Made by a program: the position numbers and the translations under genes
Part shown: in pieces, positions 44,771-52,496 of the stretch
Position numbering within the stretch: the stretch's first letter is position 1
Layout: every line of letters starts with the position of its first letter
The notes under the pieces: model-generated
The model's input: only the letters and a program-made list of their open reading frames with translations
Told to the model about the DNA's origin: nothing
Database searches by the model: none
Source of the DNA: Betaproteobacteria bacterium
GTDB taxonomy: Bacteria; Pseudomonadota; Gammaproteobacteria; Burkholderiales; SG8-39
Direction of reading: 5' to 3'
Length of the DNA stretch: 64,000 bases
Assembly: GCA_016195915.1 (NCBI GenBank)
Contig: JACPYS010000026.1
Span: forward strand, 62,001-126,000

Positions 44771-46036
44771 CTAGGCTGACCACCAGCGCCGCGCCGGCAC
44801 GGCGTCGGCTGCCGTCGTCTCGGGGATTTCGCGCGCGATCTTGTGAATCTCGGCGTAGGTGTCCGCCCCGCCGGAGAGCTTGGCGATGCGCTCGCGCCAG
44901 GCCTGGTAGGGCTTAGGGTTCGCCTGCGGCGACGCTCGCTCGACCCATGCTGCTTTCTCCGCTTTCGAAAGCACGTTGACCTTGACGCCGTACTTCGCCC
45001 AGATGGTTCCCGGCTTAGGCGGATCCTGCGACCCGACGATATCCTCCAGAGATTTCTCATTTTCGCGTTGCGTAAACTGCTGCATCTCGAACGCTGCCTC
45101 GTGTATCGCCTGTTGGATCTTGCCATTCAGCTTCGCGAACACCCGTGCGTCCATGGCCGTATGCTCGGTGAATGCGAAGAATTCGACCTGCACGTCTTGG
45201 GATGTGACTGCACCCATGTTGAACGCGGCGGCCGCGGCCGAAGAGGTTTCCTGACCGTCCACGACACCCGATTTGAGCCCTTCGAGGGTTTCCGCCCAGT
45301 CCAGCGGAATTGCGTTAGCGCCAAATAGGCCGACCCCGATGCGTCCCAGATCGGAACCCGTGACGCGAATCTTGCTTCCGCGAATATCGTCAGGCCGGCG
45401 TACGCGCGGTTTGTCCCTCCAGCCGAGACCCATGTACAGGTTTCGCAGCTCGCATGACGTCCACAGGAACTCGACGTTGAACTTCTCGCGCAGCGGTTTG
45501 CGAAGCAACGCCTCGGATTTCGGGTGGTAGAAGAAGTGAAACATGCTGGCGCGCGTGGGGAACAGGTACGGGAAGTCCAGGCAATTGAAGAAGGGCACTG
45601 TCAGCGCGGCGTTCTGCGTCGAGGAGTTGTATCCGTGAATGGTTCCGGCGAGACACTTCTGAACGCACGTAAGTTCGGTGCAAACCGAATTCCCGCCGAG
45701 AAGTTCGATATTCACGGCACCGTTCGTGCGCCGAGCCACATCTTCCTTGAATTCGTAAATGCCCAAGCGCAGCACTTTGGACGTTGCAGGTGTGTGTCCG
45801 GACACGCCGAAACGCAGATTCACCTCGGCCTTTGCGGCTGCTCCCGCTTCCGCCTTAGCCGCTTCCGGTGCGCGTTGCGCGAGCAACTGGTAGTTCACGG
45901 GCTCTGCGGCGCGTACGGCCTTCGTCAGAACTCCCCACGCCACGGTTGCGCCGAATGCTCCCACCAAACGGTTGAAATCACGCCGGGTCAGCCGGCTGTC
46001 GTGCTGCCGTTGATCGTCAGCCGAATCATGAGTCAT
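44771..46036 (-). CDS. TRAP transporter substrate-binding protein (DctP-like) with Tat signal
   Basis: Periplasmic binding protein of 421 aa. The N-terminus carries a twin-arginine signal (RLTRRDFNRLVGAFGATVAWGV), less usual than Sec for this family but known in TRAP proteins. An Ala/Glu-rich stretch (AQRAPEAAKAEAGAAAKAEV) separates the signal from the fold. DctP motifs include GIYEFKEDVARRTNGAVNIELLGG, the RRPDDIRGSKIRVTGSD arginine segment and DWAETLEGLKSGVVDGQET. The ATG at 46036 has GAGGAG five bases upstream. It is the first gene of the TRAP-nitrilase-tautomerase operon, under a LysR gene on the same strand. Ligand unknown, probably a carboxylate. Confidence 0.9.
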   Translation of the reverse strand: MTHDSADDQRQHDSRLTRRDFNRLVGAFGATVAWGVLTKAVRAAEPVNYQLLAQRAPEAAKAEAGAAAKAEVNLRFGVSGHTPATSKVLRLGIYEFKEDVARRTNGAVNIELLGGNSVCTELTCVQKCLAGTIHGYNSSTQNAALTVPFFNCLDFPYLFPTRASMFHFFYHPKSEALLRKPLREKFNVEFLWTSCELRNLYMGLGWRDKPRVRRPDDIRGSKIRVTGSDLGRIGVGLFGANAIPLDWAETLEGLKSGVVDGQETSSAAAAAFNMGAVTSQDVQVEFFAFTEHTAMDARVFAKLNGKIQQAIHEAAFEMQQFTQRENEKSLEDIVGSQDPPKPGTIWAKYGVKVNVLSKAEKAAWVERASPQANPKPYQAWRERIAKLSGGADTYAEIHKIAREIPETTAADAVPARRWWSA

Positions 46037-46139
46037 GGCATCTCCTCTCTGGTGGTAGAGCTGTCCAAACGTCCGGCTGCCCTCTGGGCCGGACAGGCAA
46101 CAAACAGACTACCCCGCGAAGAAGAAATAACTGAAATAC

Positions 46140-46173
46140 TCTCTTAGAATGGTATTAATATCCTTCTCTTATG
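46140..46173. promoter_or_regulatory. candidate LysR-type binding sites upstream of the TRAP operon
   Basis: TCTCTTA occurs at 46140-46146 and again at 46165-46171 inside TTCTCTTATG (46164-46173). The same TTCTCTTATG lies upstream of the LysR gene at 47309-47318. A T-N11-A motif with TTA/TAA arms spans 46144-46158. The 46037-46277 gap has no gene; an AT-rich part around 46125-46175 probably holds the promoter. Confidence 0.5.
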
Positions 46174-46277
46174 ACTGCGTAAGAATCGCGGCGAGTTGAA
46201 CTTGCTGGCAGCCGGAAACGCCGCGCAGATGTTGACCGATCTCGCCCGATCGAAAGCGAGGGCGCAGCTAGGAGCGG

Positions 46278-47270
46278 TCAGGCTGGCGCGTACGCCGGGG
46301 TCGCCGGGCGCGCACCCAGAGCCTTTCGCTTCCCGTTGCGCGCCACGGCGCGTGCGTCGGTAACCGTACCCGATTGTCCAGCGACTTCACGAACGATCTT
46401 GCTGAACGCGCTCGCCGCTGGAGAACGGCTCTGGTCGGAAGGCCATGCCAAGGCGATGGTTCTACTCGGGACGGGTTTCTTGATTCTCCGCCAGCGAAGG
46501 TTCGGGTAGTCGCGACGCATGGCCATTGCCGGCATGAGACCGATCCCGAGGCCCGCCAAAACCATCTCGTAGACCGCTTCCACCTGGCTCGTCTCGAGCC
46601 TTACTTTAGGTTGAATTCCAGCTTCGGCAAACGCCTTTGCGATGACGCGGCTCATTCCGCAGTTGGGCTTGGTAAGGATAAACGACTCGCCCCTAACCGC
46701 CTTCAGGGAAACCGCCTCGTCGCCGCTGCTCGCCAGCGGGTGCGTCGCTGGAAAGATAAGAACCTGCTCGTCGATGAACAGCCGCTCAACCTGTACCGGA
46801 CGGTTGCTGCGAGCGCCGGAATCCTCGCCGAGCTGAACGATGCCGAGATCTGCAATCGCATTGCCGAAGTCGTGGGGCGTGCACCCCGGATACTCGTGAA
46901 TCTGGATTTCCACGTCCGGAAAGTGCTGCCGGTACCGGGATATCACCATCGGCAACCAGTACGTCGCGACCGTCGGCAAGCACATGAGTCCCAGGACGCC
47001 ATGCCGCACCTTCCGCAGATCGGTGACGCGCTGCTTGCCTTCCGCGACGAGTTGCAGGACCTGCTCCGCGTAGACGAGGAATTCCGTGCCGGCGACCGTA
47101 AGATCGACTCCGCGCCGGCGCCGCTCGAAGACCGGCAAGCCCAACTCTTGTTCGAGCTTCCCGATCTGCTGCGAAAGAGCCGGTTGTGCGACGAAGCAGA
47201 GTTCCGCCGCCCGCGTGAAATTGCGCGCCCGGGCTACCGCAACAAAGTATCCGAGCTGTTGAAGGTTCAC
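46278..47270 (-). CDS. LysR-family transcriptional regulator
   Basis: DNA-binding regulator of 330 aa. The N-terminal winged helix-turn-helix is canonical: MNLQQLGYFVAVARARNFTRAAELCFVAQPALSQQIGKLE is seen in its core as TRAAELCFVAQPALSQQI. The effector domain follows from GVLGLMCLPTVATYWLPMV; ILTKPNCGMSRVIAKAF and MVLAGLGIGLMPAMAM are typical. The C-terminal 35 residues are basic and beyond the normal fold. It is upstream of the TRAP operon on the same strand with a 241-base gap rather than divergent. Shared TTCTCTTATG elements before both transcription units support control of the operon and of itself. The inducer may be the TRAP substrate or nitrilase product. Confidence 0.9.
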   Translation of the reverse strand: MNLQQLGYFVAVARARNFTRAAELCFVAQPALSQQIGKLEQELGLPVFERRRRGVDLTVAGTEFLVYAEQVLQLVAEGKQRVTDLRKVRHGVLGLMCLPTVATYWLPMVISRYRQHFPDVEIQIHEYPGCTPHDFGNAIADLGIVQLGEDSGARSNRPVQVERLFIDEQVLIFPATHPLASSGDEAVSLKAVRGESFILTKPNCGMSRVIAKAFAEAGIQPKVRLETSQVEAVYEMVLAGLGIGLMPAMAMRRDYPNLRWRRIKKPVPSRTIALAWPSDQSRSPAASAFSKIVREVAGQSGTVTDARAVARNGKRKALGARPATPAYAPA

Positions 47271-47271
47271 G

Positions 47272-47318
47272 ATAAGATTACGTTATTGCGATACACGCAT
47301 CGTACCAATTCTCTTATG
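47272..47318. promoter_or_regulatory. LysR gene upstream region with T-N11-A and TTCTCTTATG elements
   Basis: ATAA-N7-TTAT (47272-47286), a T-N11-A LysR-type motif, lies two bases before the start codon, and TTCTCTTATG (47309-47318) repeats the element of the TRAP promoter. Together they suggest autoregulation. Confidence 0.45.
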
Positions 47319-47347
47319 CTATGCGTTGGCGAGGTGCACTGTCAACA

Positions 47348-47373
47348 CTAATTCAAGAACCTAATTCAAGAAC
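47348..47373. repeat. perfect 13-bp tandem direct repeat
   Basis: CTAATTCAAGAAC at 47348-47360 is repeated at once at 47361-47373. It lies in the 182-base gap between the LysR gene and the end of the TonB receptor gene. It may be a slippage duplication or a two-site binding element. Confidence 0.6.
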
Positions 47374-47452
47374 AGCTGAAAGCACCTGATTGCAGTGCGC
47401 ATGGCTAGTCCTGGCATGGCGATCCGATCGATTTTCCCGTTTTCGTCGCTCG

Positions 47453-49741
47453 CTAGAACCGATACGCGAGTTCGCCGAAGACGGTGCGCCCGGGCTGCTT
47501 GTTGAAAACGAAGTACTGCCTGTTGCTCAGGTTGTCGACCGCCAGGCTCAGACTGAGATGCCGGTCGTAGCGATAGCCGAGCTTGGCGCTGACGATGCCG
47601 TAACGATCGTAGGATCCATAGACGGCCTCGGTGGTGTTGAGGTTCTGGTCGTCACCCGAGCCGAACACGTGGCCGACGTGGCGGTAGACCGCGAAACCGT
47701 ACCAGGCCTGCCGATCGAGTTGCACTCCGATGGAGAATACGCTTCGAGGCACGTCGGTGAGGAGTTTGCCGACACTCGCGGGCACCGCGTCGTTGCGGGT
47801 GATCTGGTAGCGCAGCTGGTGCGTCAGCGAGCCGAAGGCGGCGAGCCCACGCACGCCGGTCGGCCAGAGCACGCTGGCTTCGATGCCGTCGATGTCCGCC
47901 TCGCCCGAGTTCTCGGTCTGGGTCAGAGTCGCCGACAGCCGTCGCCTGTAAATAAGATCCGTGAGCCGCTGGGTATAGTAAGTCAGTGAAACGCGCGCGC
48001 CACCCGCCGGCGACGCATCCGCGCCGATTTCGAACGAGCGCACGCGTTCCGGCTTGAGCGCCGGTGCAGGTTCGTTTACCAAGTTGACACCCGCAGTCGC
48101 GGTCGGCAAGACGGTGCGCGAATACAGTTCGAGCAACGCCGGCGGACGAAAGCCTTCGCCATAGGATGTGCGCAGCGACAACCCTTGCCGGGCTTCCCAG
48201 ACCAGCGCCAGCTTCGGGCTGAACTGGTCGTAGGAACGGGTGGCATAGGCCTGAGCAAATGCGGGAGCGGTGTTCTGGCTAATCTCGCCGTCGGTGTCGA
48301 AGCGGTCGTAACGCCCGCCGAGATAACCCGTCAAGCCATGGTCGAAGTAGTGCATGCTTTGAAAAAACAATGCCGTATTGCTCGAGCGTCCGCGTCCTGC
48401 ATTGAGCAGATTGCCCAGCGTGTCGGCGTCGCGCCAGTAGCCGAGCGCCACATTGCGCCGGTCGAGTGTGCTGCGGTTGTACGCGCCGCCGGTCACCAGC
48501 ACCCAGTTGGCCGCCATCGGCGTGCGCACCGATACATCGAAGTCTGTGCGGACGTTCGGCTGGTCGGTGAAATCACCCGGGCCGTTCTCGTAAGCCGCGA
48601 GGCCGCTCGTCGCCTGCGAGAATTGAAAACTGTGGCGCAGCGTGGCGAGACTCGCGCGCACCACGCTGCCACCGTCCAAGCGGTGCTCCACAGTTGCAAA
48701 GGCCCGCAGGTCGCGCTCGAATGAAGGGGTTGCCGTCAGGAAATCGGTCTCGGCCAGGGACAGCCGACGCGTCACGCCATCTGCGAAGCTCACGATGCCA
48801 GAGGACACAGGCGCGCCGGAAGGATCGCGCAGAAAACTCTCGGGGCGCACATAGCCGACGGCGTATTGCGCCAACGCCAATCCTGCACTCAGCAGGGTCG
48901 AGGGCGCCGGACTGTAATGCAGCGAGAGCTGCGCGTTGCTCTGGATCCAGGGGCGCGCACCCTTCAGCCCGACCCAGTAGGCGGGCGTCCCGTCGGGCAT
49001 CGTGGTCGCACGGGCGCCGGAAACCGCGGTCCCGCCTGCGCCCGATACCGGTTGCTTGATCACATAGTCGCTGTCCGGATAGCCGTCGCTGTCGTGGTAG
49101 CCCGCCGAAAGCGTGACACCGAGGCCGCTGTCGTAGCGCTTACGATAATCGAGGCCGGCGCTGCGCTGGCCGAGGCTGCCTGCGCCGGCCCGCAATTCGG
49201 TCACAGGTGCGTCGGGGCTCGCCGAGATGAAGTTGACCACGCCGCCCATTGAATTGCCGCCGTAGAGCGCGGAGTACGGGCCGCGCACCACCTCGACGCG
49301 CTCGATCGAGTGGATCGGGATCGCTGCGACGTTGACACCGCCGGAGAGCGCGTTGTTCAGCGGGTGGCCGTCGATCATCACCAGCGTGCGCGGCGTGCGC
49401 GGTATGCCGCGCAACGAGAGCACGGATGTTCCCGACCCGGGAAAGCTTGCGCCCATGGCGGGACCGCGCACATAGAGTCCAGGCACGTCGGCGAGTACGT
49501 CGCCCAGCCTCAGCGCGTTACGCAGGCGGATACCGGTCTCGCCGACGACGGAAACGCTCGCCGGCACGGCCATCGCGGTGGTCGGTGCGCGCGTGGCGGT
49601 GACTACGATCGCGTCGGGTGGATCCGGGTCCATCGCAGCGGTTTGCGCATGTGCGGCGCCCGAGATGGTCATCCCGAACGCCATTACCGGCGACAGCATT
49701 GTTGCGCCCAGGCGCAATCCATTTCTTCCCTGCAACTCCAA
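47453..49741 (-). CDS. TonB-dependent outer-membrane receptor
   Basis: Outer-membrane gated channel of 762 aa. A signal peptide ending AAHA-Q is followed by a TonB box-like DAIVVTATRAPT, the plug domain (VPASVSVVGE, LADVPGLYVRG, SVLSLRGIPRTPRTLVMIDG, ERVEVVRGPYSALYGGNSMGGVVNFI) and a 22-strand barrel ending in aromatic RTVFGELAYRF. The start is a TTG at 49741 with GGAG seven bases upstream; an ATG at 49699 would leave a short signal peptide. The plug resembles BtuB/siderophore receptors and cannot be assigned further by eye. It is divergent from a B12-binding radical-SAM gene, which makes a corrinoid a candidate ligand. A consensus FNR box sits upstream. Confidence 0.9.
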   Translation of the reverse strand: MELQGRNGLRLGATMLSPVMAFGMTISGAAHAQTAAMDPDPPDAIVVTATRAPTTAMAVPASVSVVGETGIRLRNALRLGDVLADVPGLYVRGPAMGASFPGSGTSVLSLRGIPRTPRTLVMIDGHPLNNALSGGVNVAAIPIHSIERVEVVRGPYSALYGGNSMGGVVNFISASPDAPVTELRAGAGSLGQRSAGLDYRKRYDSGLGVTLSAGYHDSDGYPDSDYVIKQPVSGAGGTAVSGARATTMPDGTPAYWVGLKGARPWIQSNAQLSLHYSPAPSTLLSAGLALAQYAVGYVRPESFLRDPSGAPVSSGIVSFADGVTRRLSLAETDFLTATPSFERDLRAFATVEHRLDGGSVVRASLATLRHSFQFSQATSGLAAYENGPGDFTDQPNVRTDFDVSVRTPMAANWVLVTGGAYNRSTLDRRNVALGYWRDADTLGNLLNAGRGRSSNTALFFQSMHYFDHGLTGYLGGRYDRFDTDGEISQNTAPAFAQAYATRSYDQFSPKLALVWEARQGLSLRTSYGEGFRPPALLELYSRTVLPTATAGVNLVNEPAPALKPERVRSFEIGADASPAGGARVSLTYYTQRLTDLIYRRRLSATLTQTENSGEADIDGIEASVLWPTGVRGLAAFGSLTHQLRYQITRNDAVPASVGKLLTDVPRSVFSIGVQLDRQAWYGFAVYRHVGHVFGSGDDQNLNTTEAVYGSYDRYGIVSAKLGYRYDRHLSLSLAVDNLSNRQYFVFNKQPGRTVFGELAYRF

Positions 49742-49796
49742 GTCCGTTCTCCATCGCGCGGCCCTGCGAATCTAGATGTACCGCGCCTTGCGGCTA

Positions 49797-49810
49797 TTGA
49801 TCCGAATCAA
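49797..49810. promoter_or_regulatory. consensus FNR/ANR-type box in the divergent promoter region
   Basis: TTGAT-CCGA-ATCAA matches the FNR consensus TTGAT-N4-ATCAA at every conserved base. Its centre is 49803.5. On the minus strand a TAGATT (49774-49769) would serve as -10 with transcription starting near 49762, which places the box at about -41.5, the class II activator position, for the TonB receptor gene. No good -10 was found for the plus-strand radical-SAM gene at the matching place. The rest of 49742-49897 shows no B12 riboswitch that I can recognise. Confidence 0.62.
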
Positions 49811-49897
49811 TGAGATGCAGGTTGCATGCACGTGCCGGGAGGAGGGGTATGCGTGACGGACCTGCTGTAGGATTGCGCTCCTCCCCAAGGAGGTCAT

Positions 49898-51337
49898 GTG
49901 GCGGCACTGCCTCAAGAGCATGCAAGGACTCTCCCCTTCAAGGTCGTCCTCATCAATCCCTACGAACTGGGGCGCCAGCCGTTTGCATTGGCCGCGCCCG
50001 CCGCGCTGCTAAAGCGGGAGGGCCATGCCGTGAGCTGTATCGATCTTTCACTGCAGACGCTCGACCCGGCCGTGCTGGAGGGCGCGGACGTGGTGGGCAT
50101 CTATGTGGGCATGCACACCGCGACTCGCATCGCGCTGGAGGCGTTGCCGAGGATCAAGGCGCTCGCGCCCAATGCGCATATCTGCGTCTACGGGCTGTAT
50201 GCACCCATGAATGAGGCACTGCTGCGCAGGCTGGGCGTGGGCACCGTGCTTGGTGGGGAAATTGAACCCGCACTGCTCGCCCTGTGTGCGCGGCTGCGGG
50301 AAGGCAGGCCCGCGTGCGCGGGGCAGACAAACCAGATCGAGCCGGTCGTCAGCCTGGGCAAGGTCGAATTCGAAGTGCCCGACCGGAGCGGACTGCCGAA
50401 GCTCTCGTCCTACGCCCATCTGGTGCTGCCGGACGAAACCACGCGCATCGTGGGATTTGCGGAAGGGAGCCGGGGCTGCAAGCACTTGTGCAGGCACTGT
50501 CCCGTGGTTCCCGTGTATCAGGGGAAATTCCGCGTCGTTCCGGTAGACGTGGTGATGGAAGACATCCGACAGCAGGTGAAGGAAGGGGCCACGCATATTT
50601 CATTTGGCGATCCGGATTTCTTCAATGGACCGACGCACGGCCTCAGGCTCGCGCGCGCCCTGCACGAACCCTTTCCCGGCGTCACCTTCGACGCCACCAT
50701 CAAGGTCCAGCACATCATCGACCATGCCGAACTGCTGCCGGAACTCAAGCGCTGCGGCTGCCTGTTCATCACCTCGGCGGTGGAATCGGTGGACGACGAC
50801 ATCCTTCGCATTCTCGACAAGAACCACCAGGGCCTGGATTTCGATCGCGCCGTAGCGCTCACGCGCGACGCTGGGATCGCGCTCGCGCCGACCTTCGTGG
50901 CCTTCACGCCGTGGACCACGCTCGAGGGCTACATCGCATTGCTCCGACGGCTGATGGAACTGCAACTCGTCGGGAGCGTGCCCCCGGTGCAGCTCACGAT
51001 CCGGCTGCTGGTACCGGAAGGCTCTTACCTCCTGCAACTTCCCGGCTTCAGGGAACAGATCAAGGCTTTCGATTCAGCGGTGCTGGGCTATCCCTGGGAC
51101 CATGCCGATGCGCGGGTCGATCGCCTCCAGCAGACGATTACCGCGTGGGTCGCGCGATCGGAATCAGACGGCATTGTGCGCCGCGAGGTGTTCGCCGGTA
51201 TCTGGCGCATGGCTCACGAGGCGGTGGGGCGCGCTGCGCCGGAACTCGCGGAAAACCTTGGCGCCCCTATCCCCCGCTTGTCGGAGCCCTGGTACTGCTG
51301 CGCCGAGCCCACCGAGCAGCAGCTCCGGTCGTTCTGA
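49898..51337 (+). CDS. CCAEP-tail B12-binding/radical-SAM protein
   Basis: Cytosolic Fe-S enzyme of 479 aa. The N-terminal 130 residues have a B12-binding-like Rossmann fold (FKVVLINPYELGRQPFALAAPAALLKREGHAVSCIDLSL begins it; core VVLINPYELG) but no DxHxxG histidine. The radical-SAM core has Cys194, Cys198 and Cys201 in GCKHLCRHC. The protein ends WYCCAEPTEQQLRSF, with Cys467-Cys468-Ala-Glu-Pro: this is the tail of the CUAEP/CCAEP-type radical-SAM family, in which related proteins carry selenocysteine in the tail. Function unknown. The GTG at 49898 has AAGGAGG four bases before it. It is followed after two bases by a MetE-like gene, so the two proteins probably act together. Confidence 0.85.
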   Translation: MAALPQEHARTLPFKVVLINPYELGRQPFALAAPAALLKREGHAVSCIDLSLQTLDPAVLEGADVVGIYVGMHTATRIALEALPRIKALAPNAHICVYGLYAPMNEALLRRLGVGTVLGGEIEPALLALCARLREGRPACAGQTNQIEPVVSLGKVEFEVPDRSGLPKLSSYAHLVLPDETTRIVGFAEGSRGCKHLCRHCPVVPVYQGKFRVVPVDVVMEDIRQQVKEGATHISFGDPDFFNGPTHGLRLARALHEPFPGVTFDATIKVQHIIDHAELLPELKRCGCLFITSAVESVDDDILRILDKNHQGLDFDRAVALTRDAGIALAPTFVAFTPWTTLEGYIALLRRLMELQLVGSVPPVQLTIRLLVPEGSYLLQLPGFREQIKAFDSAVLGYPWDHADARVDRLQQTITAWVARSESDGIVRREVFAGIWRMAHEAVGRAAPELAENLGAPIPRLSEPWYCCAEPTEQQLRSF

Positions 51338-51339
51338 AG

Positions 51340-52482
51340 ATGAAGCACAGCAGCGAGCGCATTGTGGTGACCCACGCCGGCAGTCTGCCGCGGCCGCGCG
51401 AGGTGGTCGATTGCCTCATCAGCAAGGAACGCGGCATGGGCACCGGTGCGGACTTCGACGCTGCGATGCGCCGAGGTGTGGCCGACATCGTCCGGCGCCA
51501 GGCCGAAATCGGCATCGACGTCGCGAGCGACGGCGAGACCAGCAAGATCAGTTATTCCACCTACATCAAGGACCGATACCACGGCTTCGGTGGCGAACAT
51601 GTACCGCGCACGCATCTCGACCTGCGCGAGCACCCGGAATTCCGTGCGCGCATGAAGGCCTTTCTCGGGCCGCGGCATGAGAGGCGCATGCAGTGCGTGG
51701 CGCCGGTGGCATTGCGCGACCGGCGTCCCCTCGAACAGGATCTTGCCAATTTCCGCGCCGCACTGGATGCGGTTCGGGTGACCGAGGGCTTTCTGAACGC
51801 CGCGTCCCCGGGCGTGGTCGCGGTGTTCATGCCCAATGCCTGTTACCCGAGCCACGAAGCGTATATCGAGGCCCTGGCCGAGGCGCTGCGCATCGAATAC
51901 GAAGCCATCGTCGCCGCGGGCTTCGTGCTGCAGGTGGACTGCCCGGACCTGGCGATGGGGCGCCATACCGCCTTCCAGGACTTGAGCGAGGACGAGTTCG
52001 TGTCGCGCGCGGCGCTGCACGCCGAGGCGCTCAACCACGCGCTGGCCCGGGTGCCGCAGGACCGCGTGCGCATCCATCTGTGCTGGGGAAATTATGAAGG
52101 GCCGCACGATTACGACATCGCGCTCGAGCGCATCCTGCCCGCGGTGCTGAGCATCCGCGCTCGGGCGATATCCTTCGAAGGCGCCAATCCGCGCCACGAG
52201 CACGAGTGGGTCGTATGGCGAGACGCTCGCCTGCCCGATGACCTGCTGCTGATCCCGGGGGTGCTGGACTCGTGTACCAATTACGTTGAACACCCGGAAC
52301 TGGTGGCGCAGCGCATCGAGCGCTACGCCCGTATCGTGGGACGCGAGCGCGTGCTCGCCGGCACCGACTGCGGCTTTGGCACCTTCGCCGGCTACGGCAA
52401 AGTGGACGGCAGCATCGCGTTCAAGAAACTGCGTGCTCTTGCCGAGGGCGCCGCGCTCGCCACGGCGCGGCTTTGGAAATAG
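51340..52482 (+). CDS. MetE C-terminal-like (cobalamin-independent methionine synthase family) methyltransferase
   Basis: Zinc-dependent methyl- or alkyl-transfer barrel of 380 aa, about half of MetE and similar to stand-alone family members such as epoxyalkane:CoM transferase. The start motif VVTHAGSLPRPREVVD is typical. Zinc ligands expected from MetE are present: His and Cys in RIHLCWGNYEGPHDYD, Glu in ISFEGANPRHEHE and Cys in LAGTDCGFGTF. The ATG at 51340 lies two bases after the radical-SAM stop. The thiol or selenol tail of the upstream protein would be a natural kind of partner for a zinc-thiolate alkyltransferase, but this is speculation. A Bug gene follows 14 bases later. Confidence 0.86.
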   Translation: MKHSSERIVVTHAGSLPRPREVVDCLISKERGMGTGADFDAAMRRGVADIVRRQAEIGIDVASDGETSKISYSTYIKDRYHGFGGEHVPRTHLDLREHPEFRARMKAFLGPRHERRMQCVAPVALRDRRPLEQDLANFRAALDAVRVTEGFLNAASPGVVAVFMPNACYPSHEAYIEALAEALRIEYEAIVAAGFVLQVDCPDLAMGRHTAFQDLSEDEFVSRAALHAEALNHALARVPQDRVRIHLCWGNYEGPHDYDIALERILPAVLSIRARAISFEGANPRHEHEWVVWRDARLPDDLLLIPGVLDSCTNYVEHPELVAQRIERYARIVGRERVLAGTDCGFGTFAGYGKVDGSIAFKKLRALAEGAALATARLWK

Positions 52483-52496
52483 CCGGAGGAGATACC

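Noticed and set aside
49742-49897. Cobalamin riboswitch between the TonB receptor and the B12/radical-SAM gene
   Set aside because: Expected because of the neighbouring genes, but the gap is only 156 bases, and I see neither a B12-box-like core nor the usual stem arrangement.
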